The position numbers and the translations under genes were made by a program. From the NCBI GenBank assembly GCA_034180455.1, contig JAXFOG010000006.1:1-64000 (forward strand): DNA of 64,000 nt, given 5' to 3'. Numbering within the stretch: position 1 is the stretch's first letter; each line of letters begins with the position of its first letter. Source of the DNA: JAAZPT01 sp034180455 (GTDB lineage: Bacteria > Bacillota > Clostridia > Christensenellales > Aristaeellaceae). The notes beneath the pieces were generated by a model. That model saw nothing but the letters and a program-made list of their open reading frames with translations, searched no databases and had not been told where the DNA came from. Of the stretch, positions 8,199-17,506 are shown in pieces.

Positions 8199-9925
8199 GT
8201 GCTTTAAAAAAAATTTTAGATTTCTCAGGTGATGAGAAGAAAAATATATACCATTCTATATGGGTAAGTTTCTTGTTTGCAATTTTTCATATGCTTCAAA
8301 TCAGTGCAATTTATTTTATAGTTAAAGCTGTTTCTGAAAAAGATATGAGTATGACACCTGCGTGGATTGCTTTGATACTTCTTGTTGTAAGCATAGTAGG
8401 CAGAAGTATTGCAAATTATTATTCACAGTTACAACAATGCCATGCCAGTTATTTCATGGTTGCAAATAAAAGAATTTCAATAGGGGAAATGCTCAAAAAA
8501 ATTCCTATGGGATTTTTTAATGAAAACAATGTGGGAGAAGTCGTTGGTATCTCTACAACTGTTTTAGAAGATGTAGAAAATACTGCTGCAATGGTTATGG
8601 TAAATACCTTATCGGGATTTATAAATACTATAATCTTTACTCTGATGATTTTAATATTTGAATGGAGAATAGGTGTTATTGTAACTGTCGGAAGTCTATT
8701 ATATTTGGCTATTTTGTCAAAAATGGAAAAGAAGTCAAGAGAGGTTCTACCTAAACGACAAATGGCTTCAGCAAAATTAGTTGATGCTATTTTAGAACAG
8801 ATTGGAGGAATGTCTGTTATAAAATCCTTTAATTTAACCGGTAAAGGTGATGAGAAAGTTAGAGGTGCTATTGAAAATACCAGAAAAACAAATCTTGATT
8901 GTGAAAAGCTGTTCACACCTTACACGATTGTTCAAAATATTCTTTTAGATTCGTTCAGCATTTTAATCATAGGTGCAGGTATTTTCTTCTACCAAAGAGG
9001 AGAACTTTCATTCCTAAACACAGTTATGACAATTATAATTTCATTTCTTGCTTTTTCGCAAATTAAATTGGCAGGAAGTGCAACAACTGCTCTTAGGGTT
9101 GTCAGTGGATCTATTGAACAAACCAAGAAATTAGCAGAATTTCCACAGATGGATATTGAGGGAAAAGATATAAAACCTACTAACTTTAATATTTCTTTTG
9201 AAAATGTAGAATTTGCATATTCAGGTAAGAAAATTCTTGATGATATATCTATTGCCATACCACAAAAACAAATGACTGCAATAGTCGGACCATCAGGAGC
9301 TGGGAAAACTACATTTTGCAACTTAATTGCGAGATTCTGGGATGTAGATAAAGGAATGATCAGTATAGGTGGTCATGATGTAAAGGAATACTCATTAGAG
9401 TCATTGATGAGGCAAATTAGTATGGTTTTTCAAAATGTGTATTTGTTTCAAGATACAATAGAAAATAATATAAAATTTGCTAAGCCCTATGCCACACATG
9501 AAGAAGTAGTTGAAGCTGCTAAGAAGGCTTGTTGTCATGATTTTATTATGAGCCTTCCTGAACAATACCAAACTGTTATAGGAGAAGGTGGTGCGAGTTT
9601 ATCTGGTGGTGAAAGACAAAGAATATCCATAGCAAGAGCGATAATAAAAAATGCACCAATTATTATTTTTGATGAAGCCACAGCAAATGTTGATCCTGAA
9701 AATGAGGATAAATTACAGCTTGCAATGGAGGAACTTACGAGAAATAAAACGGTAATTATGATTGCACATAGGCTAAAAACTATAAAAAATGCAAATCAAA
9801 TTCTTGTATTGGCTAATGGAAAGATAATGCAAAAAGGAACACACGAAGAACTAATTCAAACAGATGGTATTTACAAAAATTTTGTTGAAGCAAGACAAGT
9901 AGCAACCAAGTGGCAGCTATCATAA
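8192..9925 (+). CDS. ABC exporter half-transporter, second of a pair
   Basis: 577 residues, starting inside the end of the upstream half-transporter. The membrane domain spans about 15-300. The ATPase has GPSGAGKTT near 365, Q-loop VFQNVYLF, LSGGERQR near 470, IIFDEATA and H-loop IAHRL. Both ATPases of the pair have intact Walker B glutamates, so neither site looks degenerate. It is expected to sit in the cytoplasmic membrane with its partner. The MATE gene begins 36 bases after its stop. Confidence 0.85.
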   Translation: MLSALKKILDFSGDEKKNIYHSIWVSFLFAIFHMLQISAIYFIVKAVSEKDMSMTPAWIALILLVVSIVGRSIANYYSQLQQCHASYFMVANKRISIGEMLKKIPMGFFNENNVGEVVGISTTVLEDVENTAAMVMVNTLSGFINTIIFTLMILIFEWRIGVIVTVGSLLYLAILSKMEKKSREVLPKRQMASAKLVDAILEQIGGMSVIKSFNLTGKGDEKVRGAIENTRKTNLDCEKLFTPYTIVQNILLDSFSILIIGAGIFFYQRGELSFLNTVMTIIISFLAFSQIKLAGSATTALRVVSGSIEQTKKLAEFPQMDIEGKDIKPTNFNISFENVEFAYSGKKILDDISIAIPQKQMTAIVGPSGAGKTTFCNLIARFWDVDKGMISIGGHDVKEYSLESLMRQISMVFQNVYLFQDTIENNIKFAKPYATHEEVVEAAKKACCHDFIMSLPEQYQTVIGEGGASLSGGERQRISIARAIIKNAPIIIFDEATANVDPENEDKLQLAMEELTRNKTVIMIAHRLKTIKNANQILVLANGKIMQKGTHEELIQTDGIYKNFVEARQVATKWQLS

Positions 9926-9960
9926 GTTAAAAAATATTAAAAACAATTGGAGGAAGTTAT

Positions 9961-11319
9961 ATGGGAAAACAAGATATGAAAACACAACTTTTAACAAAAA
10001 GTCCTAAAGACTTGTTGTTTCAATTAGCTATTCCGGGAATTATAGGAATGGTTGTTATAGGACTTTATCCATTTATGGATGGAATATTTGCTGGGTGGAT
10101 TATAGGGGATTATGCTATGTCTGCCATTAGTATATCAATGTCTTTAACAATAATAAATGGTGGTATATCAGCACTTATTGGAGTTGGTAGTGCGTCAATA
10201 TTATCAAGGGCTATTGGAAAGGGAGATAAAGAAACAACGGATAAAATATTTGGAAATTTTTGTTATTGGGTAATTTTATTCTCTATAGTAATCACCGTAT
10301 TAGGCTTAGTATTTGCACCTAATTTTCTTGACTTGGTAGGAGCGAAAGGGAATATTAAAGAACTGGGAGTTAGATATTTAAGAGTAGTTTTCTTTGGTTC
10401 AATATTTGTGAATTTTGCTCAAGCAGGTAATATGACAATGCGTGGCGAAGGTGCATTGAAGCAATCTATGATGATTATGGGAGTAGGTGCTTTATTAAAT
10501 ATTATTTTAGATCCTGTTTTTATGAAGTTGATGGGAGAGTATGCGATTGAGGGGGCAGCTATTGCAACTGTAATATCTCAAATTGTACAGTCGATATTAA
10601 CATTTCACTATTTTTCAAAAAAAAGTGCTTTTGTTGGTATCCATAAAATTCAAAAGAGCAAGGCAATTTACAGTGAAATGTTTAGCATAGGAAGTTCGGC
10701 TATGATAATGCAAATTTTATTTGCAGTACAACAAACATTTCTGTTTAAACAGGCTTTCGCTTATGGTGGAGATAATTGGGGAATTCTAATGTCAGCAACA
10801 ATGAGACTTTATATGTTCTCATTTATTCCATTGCGGGGAATGAGTCAAGGCTTACAACCCGTTATAGGAGCTAACTTTGGGGCAAAACAATATCAAAGAG
10901 TAAAAGATACTATGAAGATTTTTATGTATGGAGCAACAATTCTTGCTGCTATTTCTTGGATACCATCCATGTTTTTCTCTGAAAAATTATTGTCATTGTT
11001 TAATGTGAGAAGCGAAATAATTAAAGCTGGAGTTATGAACTTTAAATTGTTCTATTCTACTTTCATCTTATATGGAATTATGATTATGACTCTTACATTT
11101 TTCCAATCTATTGGAGATGGAAAAAAAGCGAGCATGATTGTAATGCTTAGACAACTTATTCTATTTATTCCGGCTATATTGTTTTTGCCAAAGGTATTTG
11201 ACGGATTAGCAGTTTGGTGGGCTGAACCTATTGTAGATTTTAGTATGATTTTGGTTGGCTTGTTTTTAATGCTTAACAGACTTAGAAAAATTGGAAAAGA
11301 AGAAGCGATAAATTGTTAA
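9961..11319 (+). CDS. MATE family efflux transporter
   Basis: 452 residues, about 12 hydrophobic segments, the usual MATE length. The N-terminus (KDLLFQLAIPGIIGMVVIGL, then YPFMDGIFAGW) is characteristic. GGAGG lies 8 bases before the ATG. MATE proteins export organic cations or metabolites using Na+ or H+ gradients. As the last gene of the TetR-controlled operon it may protect the cell from the compound handled by the ECF and ABC proteins. No clear terminator follows; the next sequence is remnant DNA. Confidence 0.88.
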   Translation: MGKQDMKTQLLTKSPKDLLFQLAIPGIIGMVVIGLYPFMDGIFAGWIIGDYAMSAISISMSLTIINGGISALIGVGSASILSRAIGKGDKETTDKIFGNFCYWVILFSIVITVLGLVFAPNFLDLVGAKGNIKELGVRYLRVVFFGSIFVNFAQAGNMTMRGEGALKQSMMIMGVGALLNIILDPVFMKLMGEYAIEGAAIATVISQIVQSILTFHYFSKKSAFVGIHKIQKSKAIYSEMFSIGSSAMIMQILFAVQQTFLFKQAFAYGGDNWGILMSATMRLYMFSFIPLRGMSQGLQPVIGANFGAKQYQRVKDTMKIFMYGATILAAISWIPSMFFSEKLLSLFNVRSEIIKAGVMNFKLFYSTFILYGIMIMTLTFFQSIGDGKKASMIVMLRQLILFIPAILFLPKVFDGLAVWWAEPIVDFSMILVGLFLMLNRLRKIGKEEAINC

Positions 11320-11406
11320 GTATCTTATTATCCAAAAGTGAAAATAAACTATTAGAAAGGTTTGATATATGAATATTAGTTAGATGTAAGAAATGGAGGA
11401 AACTTT

Positions 11407-11529
11407 ATGGCAAAAGAGTATTACCTTTATGTCAATGGGCAAAAGGTAAAAGTCATCGAGCAGATATACAAAAATCAACATAATCAGTGGATTGCAAATA
11501 TTAAAATTTCGTTTATAATAAAACGTTAG
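11407..11529 (+). pseudogene. Remnant of a conjugative-element sigma-factor-like gene
   Basis: A 40-residue frame with GGAGG at 11395-11399. Its first 22 residues (MAKEYYLYVNGQKVKV...) match the N-terminus typical of small sigma-70-like proteins of Tn916-type and related conjugative elements, which normally run on for over 100 residues. After about residue 22 the similarity is lost and a stop follows. It is read as the truncated edge of an old integrated element. The identification is from memory of the family. Confidence 0.55.
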
Positions 11530-11556
11530 AAAATAGTTATCATTACAGCTCAAACC

Positions 11557-11587
11557 TTTTAACGATAGCCTTGTCCTATCGTTAAAA
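11557..11587. repeat. 12-bp perfect inverted repeat, 7-base loop
   Basis: TTTTAACGATAG and CTATCGTTAAAA around CCTTGTC. No T run follows on either strand, so it is not a standard terminator. It lies between two gene remnants. An unidentified open stretch (about 11542-11697, plus strand, ending RRIVGGRNGSTF...) crosses it and may be a third fragment. Confidence 0.5.
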
Positions 11588-11717
11588 AGTATACTTGACA
11601 AGATTCCTAAAAACAGACATCTTGAGTTTCATTCATACAGACGAATCGTTGGAGGTCGAAACGGTAGCACTTTTGTCCAAACTCGATGTCGATAAAAAAT
11701 AATAATTTGGAGGCAAA

Positions 11718-12332
11718 ATATTAAGTAATAAAGGATTTGATTTGTGGGCTGATGATTACGATAAAAGCATTGATATTTCTGACAATAGTGAATCCTATCC
11801 TTTTTCAGGATATAAAACAATACTAAACGAAATATATAATCGCATATTAGATTCATCATACAAAAATATCCTAAACATTGGATTTGATACAGGAACTTTA
11901 TTATCTAAGCTATATGAGCATGGATGTACAATATATGGACAAGATTTTTCTGAAAAGATGATAGAACCAGCTCAAAAAAATGCCAAAAGCTAAAATTTGC
12001 AACGGGGATATTTCTAATGGGTTGGTAGAGCCATTGCTAGAAAATAAATATGATGCAATAATCGCTACCTATTCGCTTCATCATTTAACTGATTCTGAAA
12101 AAGTTATATTTTTAAAACTTTGCTAACACAAATATATGAAGGCAGAGCTATATATATTGGCAATGTAGCTTTTGAGGCACGTTCTGAACATGATAAATGT
12201 ATGAAACAAGTCGGCAATGCATGGGATAAAGACGGATTCTACTTTGTGGCAGATGAGATGAAATTATATTTTCTTGAAATAAAATTTAAAAAAATTTCAG
12301 AATGTGCTGGAATACTTATATTGAAGAAATAA
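11718..12332 (+). pseudogene. Class I SAM methyltransferase, broken start and two frameshifts
   Basis: TTGGAGG (11707-11713) is followed by ATA at 11718 where ATG is expected. Frame 1 reads LSNKGFDLWADDYDKS, then NILNIGFDTGTLL (SAM motif I) and GQDFSEKMIE. At the A7 run 11974-11980 the coding sense moves to another frame: MPKAKICNGDISNG, then IIATYSLHHLTD. Near 12115-12120 it returns to the first frame: LTQIYEGRAIYIGNVAFEAR, ending CAGILILKK. Together they form one full-length methyltransferase of about 200 residues. An extra A and a lost base would explain the two shifts. The target of the original enzyme is unknown. Confidence 0.85.
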
Positions 12333-12363
12333 ATTTTATAAAACAACTTAATATTTTGATCTC

Positions 12364-12381
12364 ACTAAAGAATTCTTTAGT
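12364..12381. repeat. 18-bp perfect palindrome
   Basis: ACTAAAGAATTCTTTAGT, in the roughly 300-base gap between the broken methyltransferase and the fusion gene. A weak T run follows about 15 bases later, so it may end transcription. Nothing else clear is seen in the gap. Confidence 0.5.
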
Positions 12382-12634
12382 AAAAGAGAATCCTTTTTAA
12401 TTTATTTATTTCTTATATTCAATGCTTTACAGCGTAATTTATAATGCATTCGATTTTATTTTTGATTTTAATATATCTTCTTGAAACTTAAAACAAAAAG
12501 GAATATAATGTTAGAAGAAACTAACCAGATACATGATAATTTGGTTATCAATTTAATAATATTTTTTTGAAACTATAAATTATATAAATAAAAGTAGTTA
12601 GTATATAAATTAATTTAATGTGAGAGGAAGGCTT

Positions 12635-14224
12635 ATGAGACTATTGTACTTTTTTGATGATAAAGTAAAACCACTTATTATGCGTGGTAAATATTATTGC
12701 AAGCCAGAAGGAACAGGTAAGTTAAATGAGGGAATAAGTTGTATACGAGAGTACGATGTTAATCTATGGTTTTATACAAAAAATGGTAAAACAATTGCTT
12801 TTGATAGTGGTCATATAAACTTTGATAATATCAATGAAGAATTTAAGAAAATTGATGTTATTCCAGAAGAAGTTAATCATTTATTTCTAACACATTTAGA
12901 TACTGATCATGCAGGAGGAATTGATAAATATGGGAATAACATTTTTCCTAATGCACAAGTCTATATGGGTGTAGATGAAAATAAATATATGAAGCATGAA
13001 ATTCGTCGGAAAGGTATGTTTTATAACTGCGTAAATATTGCTGATGGATGGACTCCTATCAAGAAAAATCAGATATTTGAAGTTGATGGAATTAAAGTGG
13101 AGGCTATATCTGTACCAGGTCATACAGTAGGCCATACTGTTTATGTTGTAGATGACAAAATTCTTATATCTGGTGACTGTATTGCTATCAATGAAAATGG
13201 AGGCTATGCTTTTTTTGATTTTTTTACACAAAATCCAAAAAGAAACAAGGAATCTTTGCTTAAACTAAAGAAACTTTTAGAAAATCGTAAGCTACTGTAT
13301 ATTTGTACTGGGCATAGTGGAATTCACGATTATTCAGAAAAAATCTTTGCTCATATTGACGAAAGCGCTGAATTTGGCAAAACAACACCATTTCATAGCA
13401 ATGGCGAATACAATCCATTTACAAAAACAGTAAAACCAGATTACAAAAACTGGATGCCAGAAAGTATGCTGAAGAAGTTATACTTTGGGACAGTCGTAAT
13501 GCTTATTTTATTTATAACATTAGGTTTTAGCAATTTGATTCAAAATGGAACTTTACGACTTATATGCTCAATCATTCTTGGAGTTTTAACTATCATATTA
13601 ACATTCTTTACTATATGGTCGACTGTACTATATAGAGCATTTGATTATAAAGGTAAAAGAAAACTTGCTAAAATAATAATCGAAGGAATTGCTGATTATG
13701 TAAAAATACCTGATGGCGGAGAAGGATTGGATGTTGGATGTGGAAGTGGCGCACTTTGTATTGCTTGCGCAAAAAAAAATCCAAAAGCAAGTATGGTAGG
13801 TTGTGATATATGGAGTGGCGCCTACAAAGCAGTGTTTTCAAAAGAACTATGTACGGATAATGCTAAAGCAGAAGGAATATCAAATGTTCGTTTTGAAAAT
13901 GGCAATGCTATAAAGCTACCGTTTGAGGACGAAAGCTTTGATGCCGTAACAAGCAACTATGTTTATCATAATATTGTGGGATATAATAAACAAAAACTTT
14001 TACGTGAAACCTTACGTGTGTTAAAAAAAGGTGGAATTTTTGCTATTCACGATTTAATGAAGAAACCAAGCTATGGTGATATGTATAAATTTGTTGAAAC
14101 TCTTAAAGCAGAAGGATACAGTGATGTTAAACTATTAGATACTACTACTGGAAAATTTATGAGCCACAAAGAAGCAATGCTCCTAGGACTTTCGGGATTA
14201 ACACTACTTGTTGGAAAAAAATAA
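12635..14224 (+). CDS. Metallo-beta-lactamase fold / SAM methyltransferase fusion with membrane segments
   Basis: 529 residues; ATG 12635 follows GAGGAAGG, better than GTG 12620. Residues 1-260 are a metallo-beta-lactamase fold like AHL-lactonase relatives: metal motif HLDTDHAGG near 92 (aspartate where HxHxDH has its second histidine), VPGHTVGH near 162, SGDC near 182, and CTGHSG near 230. Two hydrophobic helices lie at about 288-340. Residues 350-529 are a class I methyltransferase with GLDVGCGSGALCIA and LRVLKKGGIFAIHD. So it looks like a membrane-bound two-enzyme protein. Substrates are unknown. The ATC-hydrolase-like gene follows 23 bases later. Confidence 0.8.
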   Translation: MRLLYFFDDKVKPLIMRGKYYCKPEGTGKLNEGISCIREYDVNLWFYTKNGKTIAFDSGHINFDNINEEFKKIDVIPEEVNHLFLTHLDTDHAGGIDKYGNNIFPNAQVYMGVDENKYMKHEIRRKGMFYNCVNIADGWTPIKKNQIFEVDGIKVEAISVPGHTVGHTVYVVDDKILISGDCIAINENGGYAFFDFFTQNPKRNKESLLKLKKLLENRKLLYICTGHSGIHDYSEKIFAHIDESAEFGKTTPFHSNGEYNPFTKTVKPDYKNWMPESMLKKLYFGTVVMLILFITLGFSNLIQNGTLRLICSIILGVLTIILTFFTIWSTVLYRAFDYKGKRKLAKIIIEGIADYVKIPDGGEGLDVGCGSGALCIACAKKNPKASMVGCDIWSGAYKAVFSKELCTDNAKAEGISNVRFENGNAIKLPFEDESFDAVTSNYVYHNIVGYNKQKLLRETLRVLKKGGIFAIHDLMKKPSYGDMYKFVETLKAEGYSDVKLLDTTTGKFMSHKEAMLLGLSGLTLLVGKK

Positions 14225-14247
14225 AGCATATAAAATCTGGAGGATTT

Positions 14248-14874
14248 ATGAAATATCATGGTTTTTATTTTTGGCTATTCAAACAACCTATGAAAAATGT
14301 ACTTCTGGAAAAATATGAAAAAGAATATGCTCTAGATATTATTAAAAAGAGCAAAAAAATCTATCGTGAGATAGTAGAAAAAGCAGACGACATTGGTGAA
14401 GATAATCCAATGGGTTATAATGAACTATTCGCTCTAGTGTTTGTTTCACCATACCTGGCTAGCGAAAAAAAAATACCACCAGAAACAATACAAGAAATGA
14501 TGCGCAGATCCCTTTATTACGTCAAATGGTTTTTTGCAAGAACAAACCTTAATACAAAGCGAGGAAAAGAGAGCAATAAAAAGAATATTGTAAAGTATGT
14601 AAAATGGTACACTCCTGAGAAAGAAAAAAAGTATCCAACTTCTTTTAAAGTTGATTTTGTTGGTCGACCTTATGAAGGATCTTGTTATTATCGTATTACT
14701 CGTTGTCCGATTTGTTCATACACAAAAAAGCTTGGTGTATCTGAACTCATGCCACTATTCTGTGAACTTGATGATGTTATGATAAAACTTCAGCATGGGG
14801 TACTTTATAGAAAAGATACGATAGCAAATGGAGCAGAATATTGTGATTATTTTATTATGGGCGATAGAGAATGA
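14248..14874 (+). CDS. ATC hydrolase family protein (L-2-amino-thiazoline-4-carboxylate hydrolase-like)
   Basis: 208 residues, GGAGG seven bases before the ATG. The C-terminal half shows the family pattern: RITRCPICSYTKKLG near 148, MPLFCELDD near 168 and AEYCDYFIMGD at the end, with cysteines that may be catalytic or metal-binding. The named family member opens a thiazoline ring in cysteine synthesis in Pseudomonas, but many bacterial relatives have unknown substrates and this one should be read as family-level only. It is probably co-transcribed with the upstream fusion gene. Confidence 0.7.
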   Translation: MKYHGFYFWLFKQPMKNVLLEKYEKEYALDIIKKSKKIYREIVEKADDIGEDNPMGYNELFALVFVSPYLASEKKIPPETIQEMMRRSLYYVKWFFARTNLNTKRGKESNKKNIVKYVKWYTPEKEKKYPTSFKVDFVGRPYEGSCYYRITRCPICSYTKKLGVSELMPLFCELDDVMIKLQHGVLYRKDTIANGAEYCDYFIMGDRE

Positions 14875-14951
14875 CACTTGGTTATAAGATTAATGCATGA
14901 AGTGAATTTGAGAAATCTTGGTTAACGGATTATTTAAGGGAGTGAAATAAA

Positions 14952-15887
14952 ATGAGTTTAACTTATAAAATTGCAGCAGGAATAGTAAGACTGCTTGGCG
15001 TCAAGAAAATGTTTTTAAAGTCCAAAGAAGAAATGCTTGAGTATGCAAGACGAGAAAATGCAAAAGTAGTATTTGATTTAGATAAAGCAATGAATAGGGC
15101 TTCAAGAAAAAACTATTATCTTTTTGACAGAGATGTTATGGGATACAAGTTACTTTCTTATCAAAAAAATCAAATGACTGCCAATGGAGCAGTCCTGTAT
15201 CTCTTTGGTGGAGGAATGATTACACAACCCGATAAATTAGATTTCGCTTTGGCAGAAAGAATAATGGAAAAAACTAATAAAGATGTATGGTTTTTATTTT
15301 ACCCCCTTTGCTCTGAAGATGTAAAGGTGATAAAGACATATGAAGTTTGCTTTGAAACATATAGGTTGATGACCAAAATATATAAAGAAGAAAATATAGC
15401 TATATTGGGATTTTCATCTGGTGCTTGTCTATCCATTGGGATTTTTTTACATAACAATGCTTTAGGTAGACCTCTTAAAATGCCCGGTAAAATTATATCG
15501 GTTTCTCCGGGAGGGATTCCTGATGCAAATCTTGATGAAAATAAAGGAATATGGGAAAAATTAAATAAACTTAACGATAAAGACATAATCATTGAACCTA
15601 CATATTTTAAAACTGCAAGAGAAATCGCAAAAGGAGATGAAGACATACCAGAATATATGTTGGATGGAACGGTAGGAGATTTTACTGATTTTCCAATAAC
15701 TTACTTTTATTATGGAGAAAATGAATGCCTGTATGCCTTTGCAGAAGAATTTAAAAAAGCCATGGAAAAATACAAAGCTCCATACGAAATTATTGTCGGA
15801 AAGGGAATGTGCCATTGTTACCCATTGTTGAGATTCTTTAGAGAGGGTAGAGAGGCACAAGATGAAATTATTGAATTGTTAAAATAA
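14952..15887 (+). CDS. Alpha/beta hydrolase, hormone-sensitive-lipase-like
   Basis: 311 residues; AAGGGAG lies upstream of the ATG. An oxyanion-type glycine run (LYLFGGGMI) near 78, nucleophile elbow GFSSGA near 155 and a late histidine in GMCHCYPL near 288 give a plausible Ser-Asp-His triad; an aspartate in the FTDFPITYF region or a nearby acid would complete it. No signal peptide is present, so it is likely cytoplasmic. Substrate is unknown. It is 77 bases after the ATC-hydrolase-like gene. Confidence 0.75.
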   Translation: MSLTYKIAAGIVRLLGVKKMFLKSKEEMLEYARRENAKVVFDLDKAMNRASRKNYYLFDRDVMGYKLLSYQKNQMTANGAVLYLFGGGMITQPDKLDFALAERIMEKTNKDVWFLFYPLCSEDVKVIKTYEVCFETYRLMTKIYKEENIAILGFSSGACLSIGIFLHNNALGRPLKMPGKIISVSPGGIPDANLDENKGIWEKLNKLNDKDIIIEPTYFKTAREIAKGDEDIPEYMLDGTVGDFTDFPITYFYYGENECLYAFAEEFKKAMEKYKAPYEIIVGKGMCHCYPLLRFFREGREAQDEIIELLK

Positions 15888-15997
15888 TATAAACGAAAAA
15901 TTGTTTAGAATGAATTAGGTAAGAAATATAGTAATACAATGGAATAGAGAAATTATTGCAAACTTAAATAAGTTTTTATAGAAAGTGTGTTGATAAT

Positions 15998-16477
15998 ATG
16001 CTTATAACTGAAGCGATAGTTCTATGTTTATTATTTTTTGTGCTATGTATTTTAGGCACTGGCACAGATGAAAAAAACTTAAAAAGCTATTCATCCTATC
16101 CTGATGAAGTTAAAGATAGAATAAAAGAAATCAAAGAATATCAAGGGAAATATAGAGAAAAGAACAAAAAAGATGTTTGGATAGGGAATTTTATATTGTT
16201 TATAATATTATTTCTTATTTTAGGAATTTCTGTAAGAGAAAAAAACTTTATTCATAATTTTATATCATTACTTATTTTAGGACAAACATTAAATATATTT
16301 GATCTTATTGTTATTGACTTGTTGTGGTGGAGAAATTCAAAGAGAATAAGGCTCTCAAAAATACCACAACAAGAGCTATATAAAAATCCAAAAAAGCATA
16401 TCGAAGCTTTTTTAAGAGCAGTTATTTTATATTTTATGGTTGCTGTCGTTGATGGTTATATACTAACTTTATTTTAA
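15998..16477 (+). CDS. Small integral membrane protein of unknown function
   Basis: 159 residues with about four hydrophobic segments (near 3-20, 63-80, 88-108 and 138-157) and a charged loop between the first and second (KDRIKEIKEYQGKYREKNKK). I do not recognise a family with certainty. It resembles small unassigned membrane proteins of Clostridia that occur beside hydrolases. It lies between two alpha/beta hydrolase genes with gaps of 110 and 73 bases. Confidence 0.6.
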   Translation: MLITEAIVLCLLFFVLCILGTGTDEKNLKSYSSYPDEVKDRIKEIKEYQGKYREKNKKDVWIGNFILFIILFLILGISVREKNFIHNFISLLILGQTLNIFDLIVIDLLWWRNSKRIRLSKIPQQELYKNPKKHIEAFLRAVILYFMVAVVDGYILTLF

Positions 16478-16550
16478 AAATCATGCAATCTTATATATCA
16501 TGACAAATAAATGAATCACATTGTAATATATCTAAAGAAGGGGAACAATA

Positions 16551-17291
16551 ATGAACTTTTTAGCATATGGAAACAAGAATAACAAGTCATTACTATTTAT
16601 ACATGGACTTGCATCTACTGCAGACCTTTGCTTTAAATCACTTTTGCCTTCCTTAGAAAATTATTATGTGATTTTTTGTGAGATGGATGGACATTGTGCA
16701 AACAAACCAAATGAAGTAACATCTATGACAGAAAGCATTGATAAGATTGAAAATTATATAATAAATGAAATGAATGGCATTGTTTATGGACTTTGCGGTT
16801 TCTCCATGGGAGGCACAATTGCAGTAGAATTGATTGCTAGAGGAAATATTTCCGTAGAAAAACTATTTCTTGATGCAGCAATAACATTAGAGATGGGATT
16901 AATGGCATTACCATTTACATTTGCTTTTATTATTGGCTCAAGCAGAATAATTAACAAAAAGCCAATACCTAAGTTTATATTAGAAAAGATTATGGGTAAA
17001 AATAACAATAGTATTGTGGAAATGATTTATCCTAAGATTACTAAAAAAACAATTCAGAATGTTTGCAAATATATATATCACTATAAAATACCTGAAAGCC
17101 TAAGAAAATATACAAATCCAGTATTGTTCATACGTGGAAGCGAGGAGCCTATTCCTACGCAAAGCGAAAAAAATCTCAAAGAATACTTACCACAAATGAA
17201 AACAGAAGTTTTTCAAGGTATTGGGCATGGCCAATTTCTGCATGAACATCCTAAAGAATATGCATATAAACTCAAAGAATTTATGCAATAA
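16551..17291 (+). CDS. Alpha/beta hydrolase
   Basis: 246 residues; AAGGGG lies about 8 bases before the ATG. A strand plus LFIHGLAS near 20 supplies the oxyanion hole, GFSMGG near 85 the nucleophilic serine, LFIRGSEEP near 192 the region of the acid and GIGHGQF near 223 the histidine. That is the complete order of a classic alpha/beta hydrolase. Its divergence from the hydrolase at 14952 argues against recent duplication. Substrate is unknown. It is the last accessory gene before the tRNA. Confidence 0.82.
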   Translation: MNFLAYGNKNNKSLLFIHGLASTADLCFKSLLPSLENYYVIFCEMDGHCANKPNEVTSMTESIDKIENYIINEMNGIVYGLCGFSMGGTIAVELIARGNISVEKLFLDAAITLEMGLMALPFTFAFIIGSSRIINKKPIPKFILEKIMGKNNNSIVEMIYPKITKKTIQNVCKYIYHYKIPESLRKYTNPVLFIRGSEEPIPTQSEKNLKEYLPQMKTEVFQGIGHGQFLHEHPKEYAYKLKEFMQ

Positions 17292-17506
17292 ATTATAAAA
17301 ATTAGATTTACTCAGTTTTTAGGAATATAACAATTCTAGAAAGAATTAATAATTGTTTAGATATTTATTACCATAGATATATCTAAATGCTATTCAAGCA
17401 TTTTTATTCAAATAAATTAAAGATTTTTAGCTATTGCTTTATTTAATACTATTTTTAGCAATGATGAATATTGATTTTTTTATAATTTATGAATTGGTAT
17501 TTTATT

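Noticed and set aside
8449..8916. 155-codon minus-strand frame inside the second ABC exporter gene
   Set aside because: Antisense shadow of a conserved membrane domain; no ribosome site or family match.
12120..12332. Separate 70-residue gene
   Set aside because: It is the C-terminal part of the frameshifted methyltransferase, with no start signal of its own.
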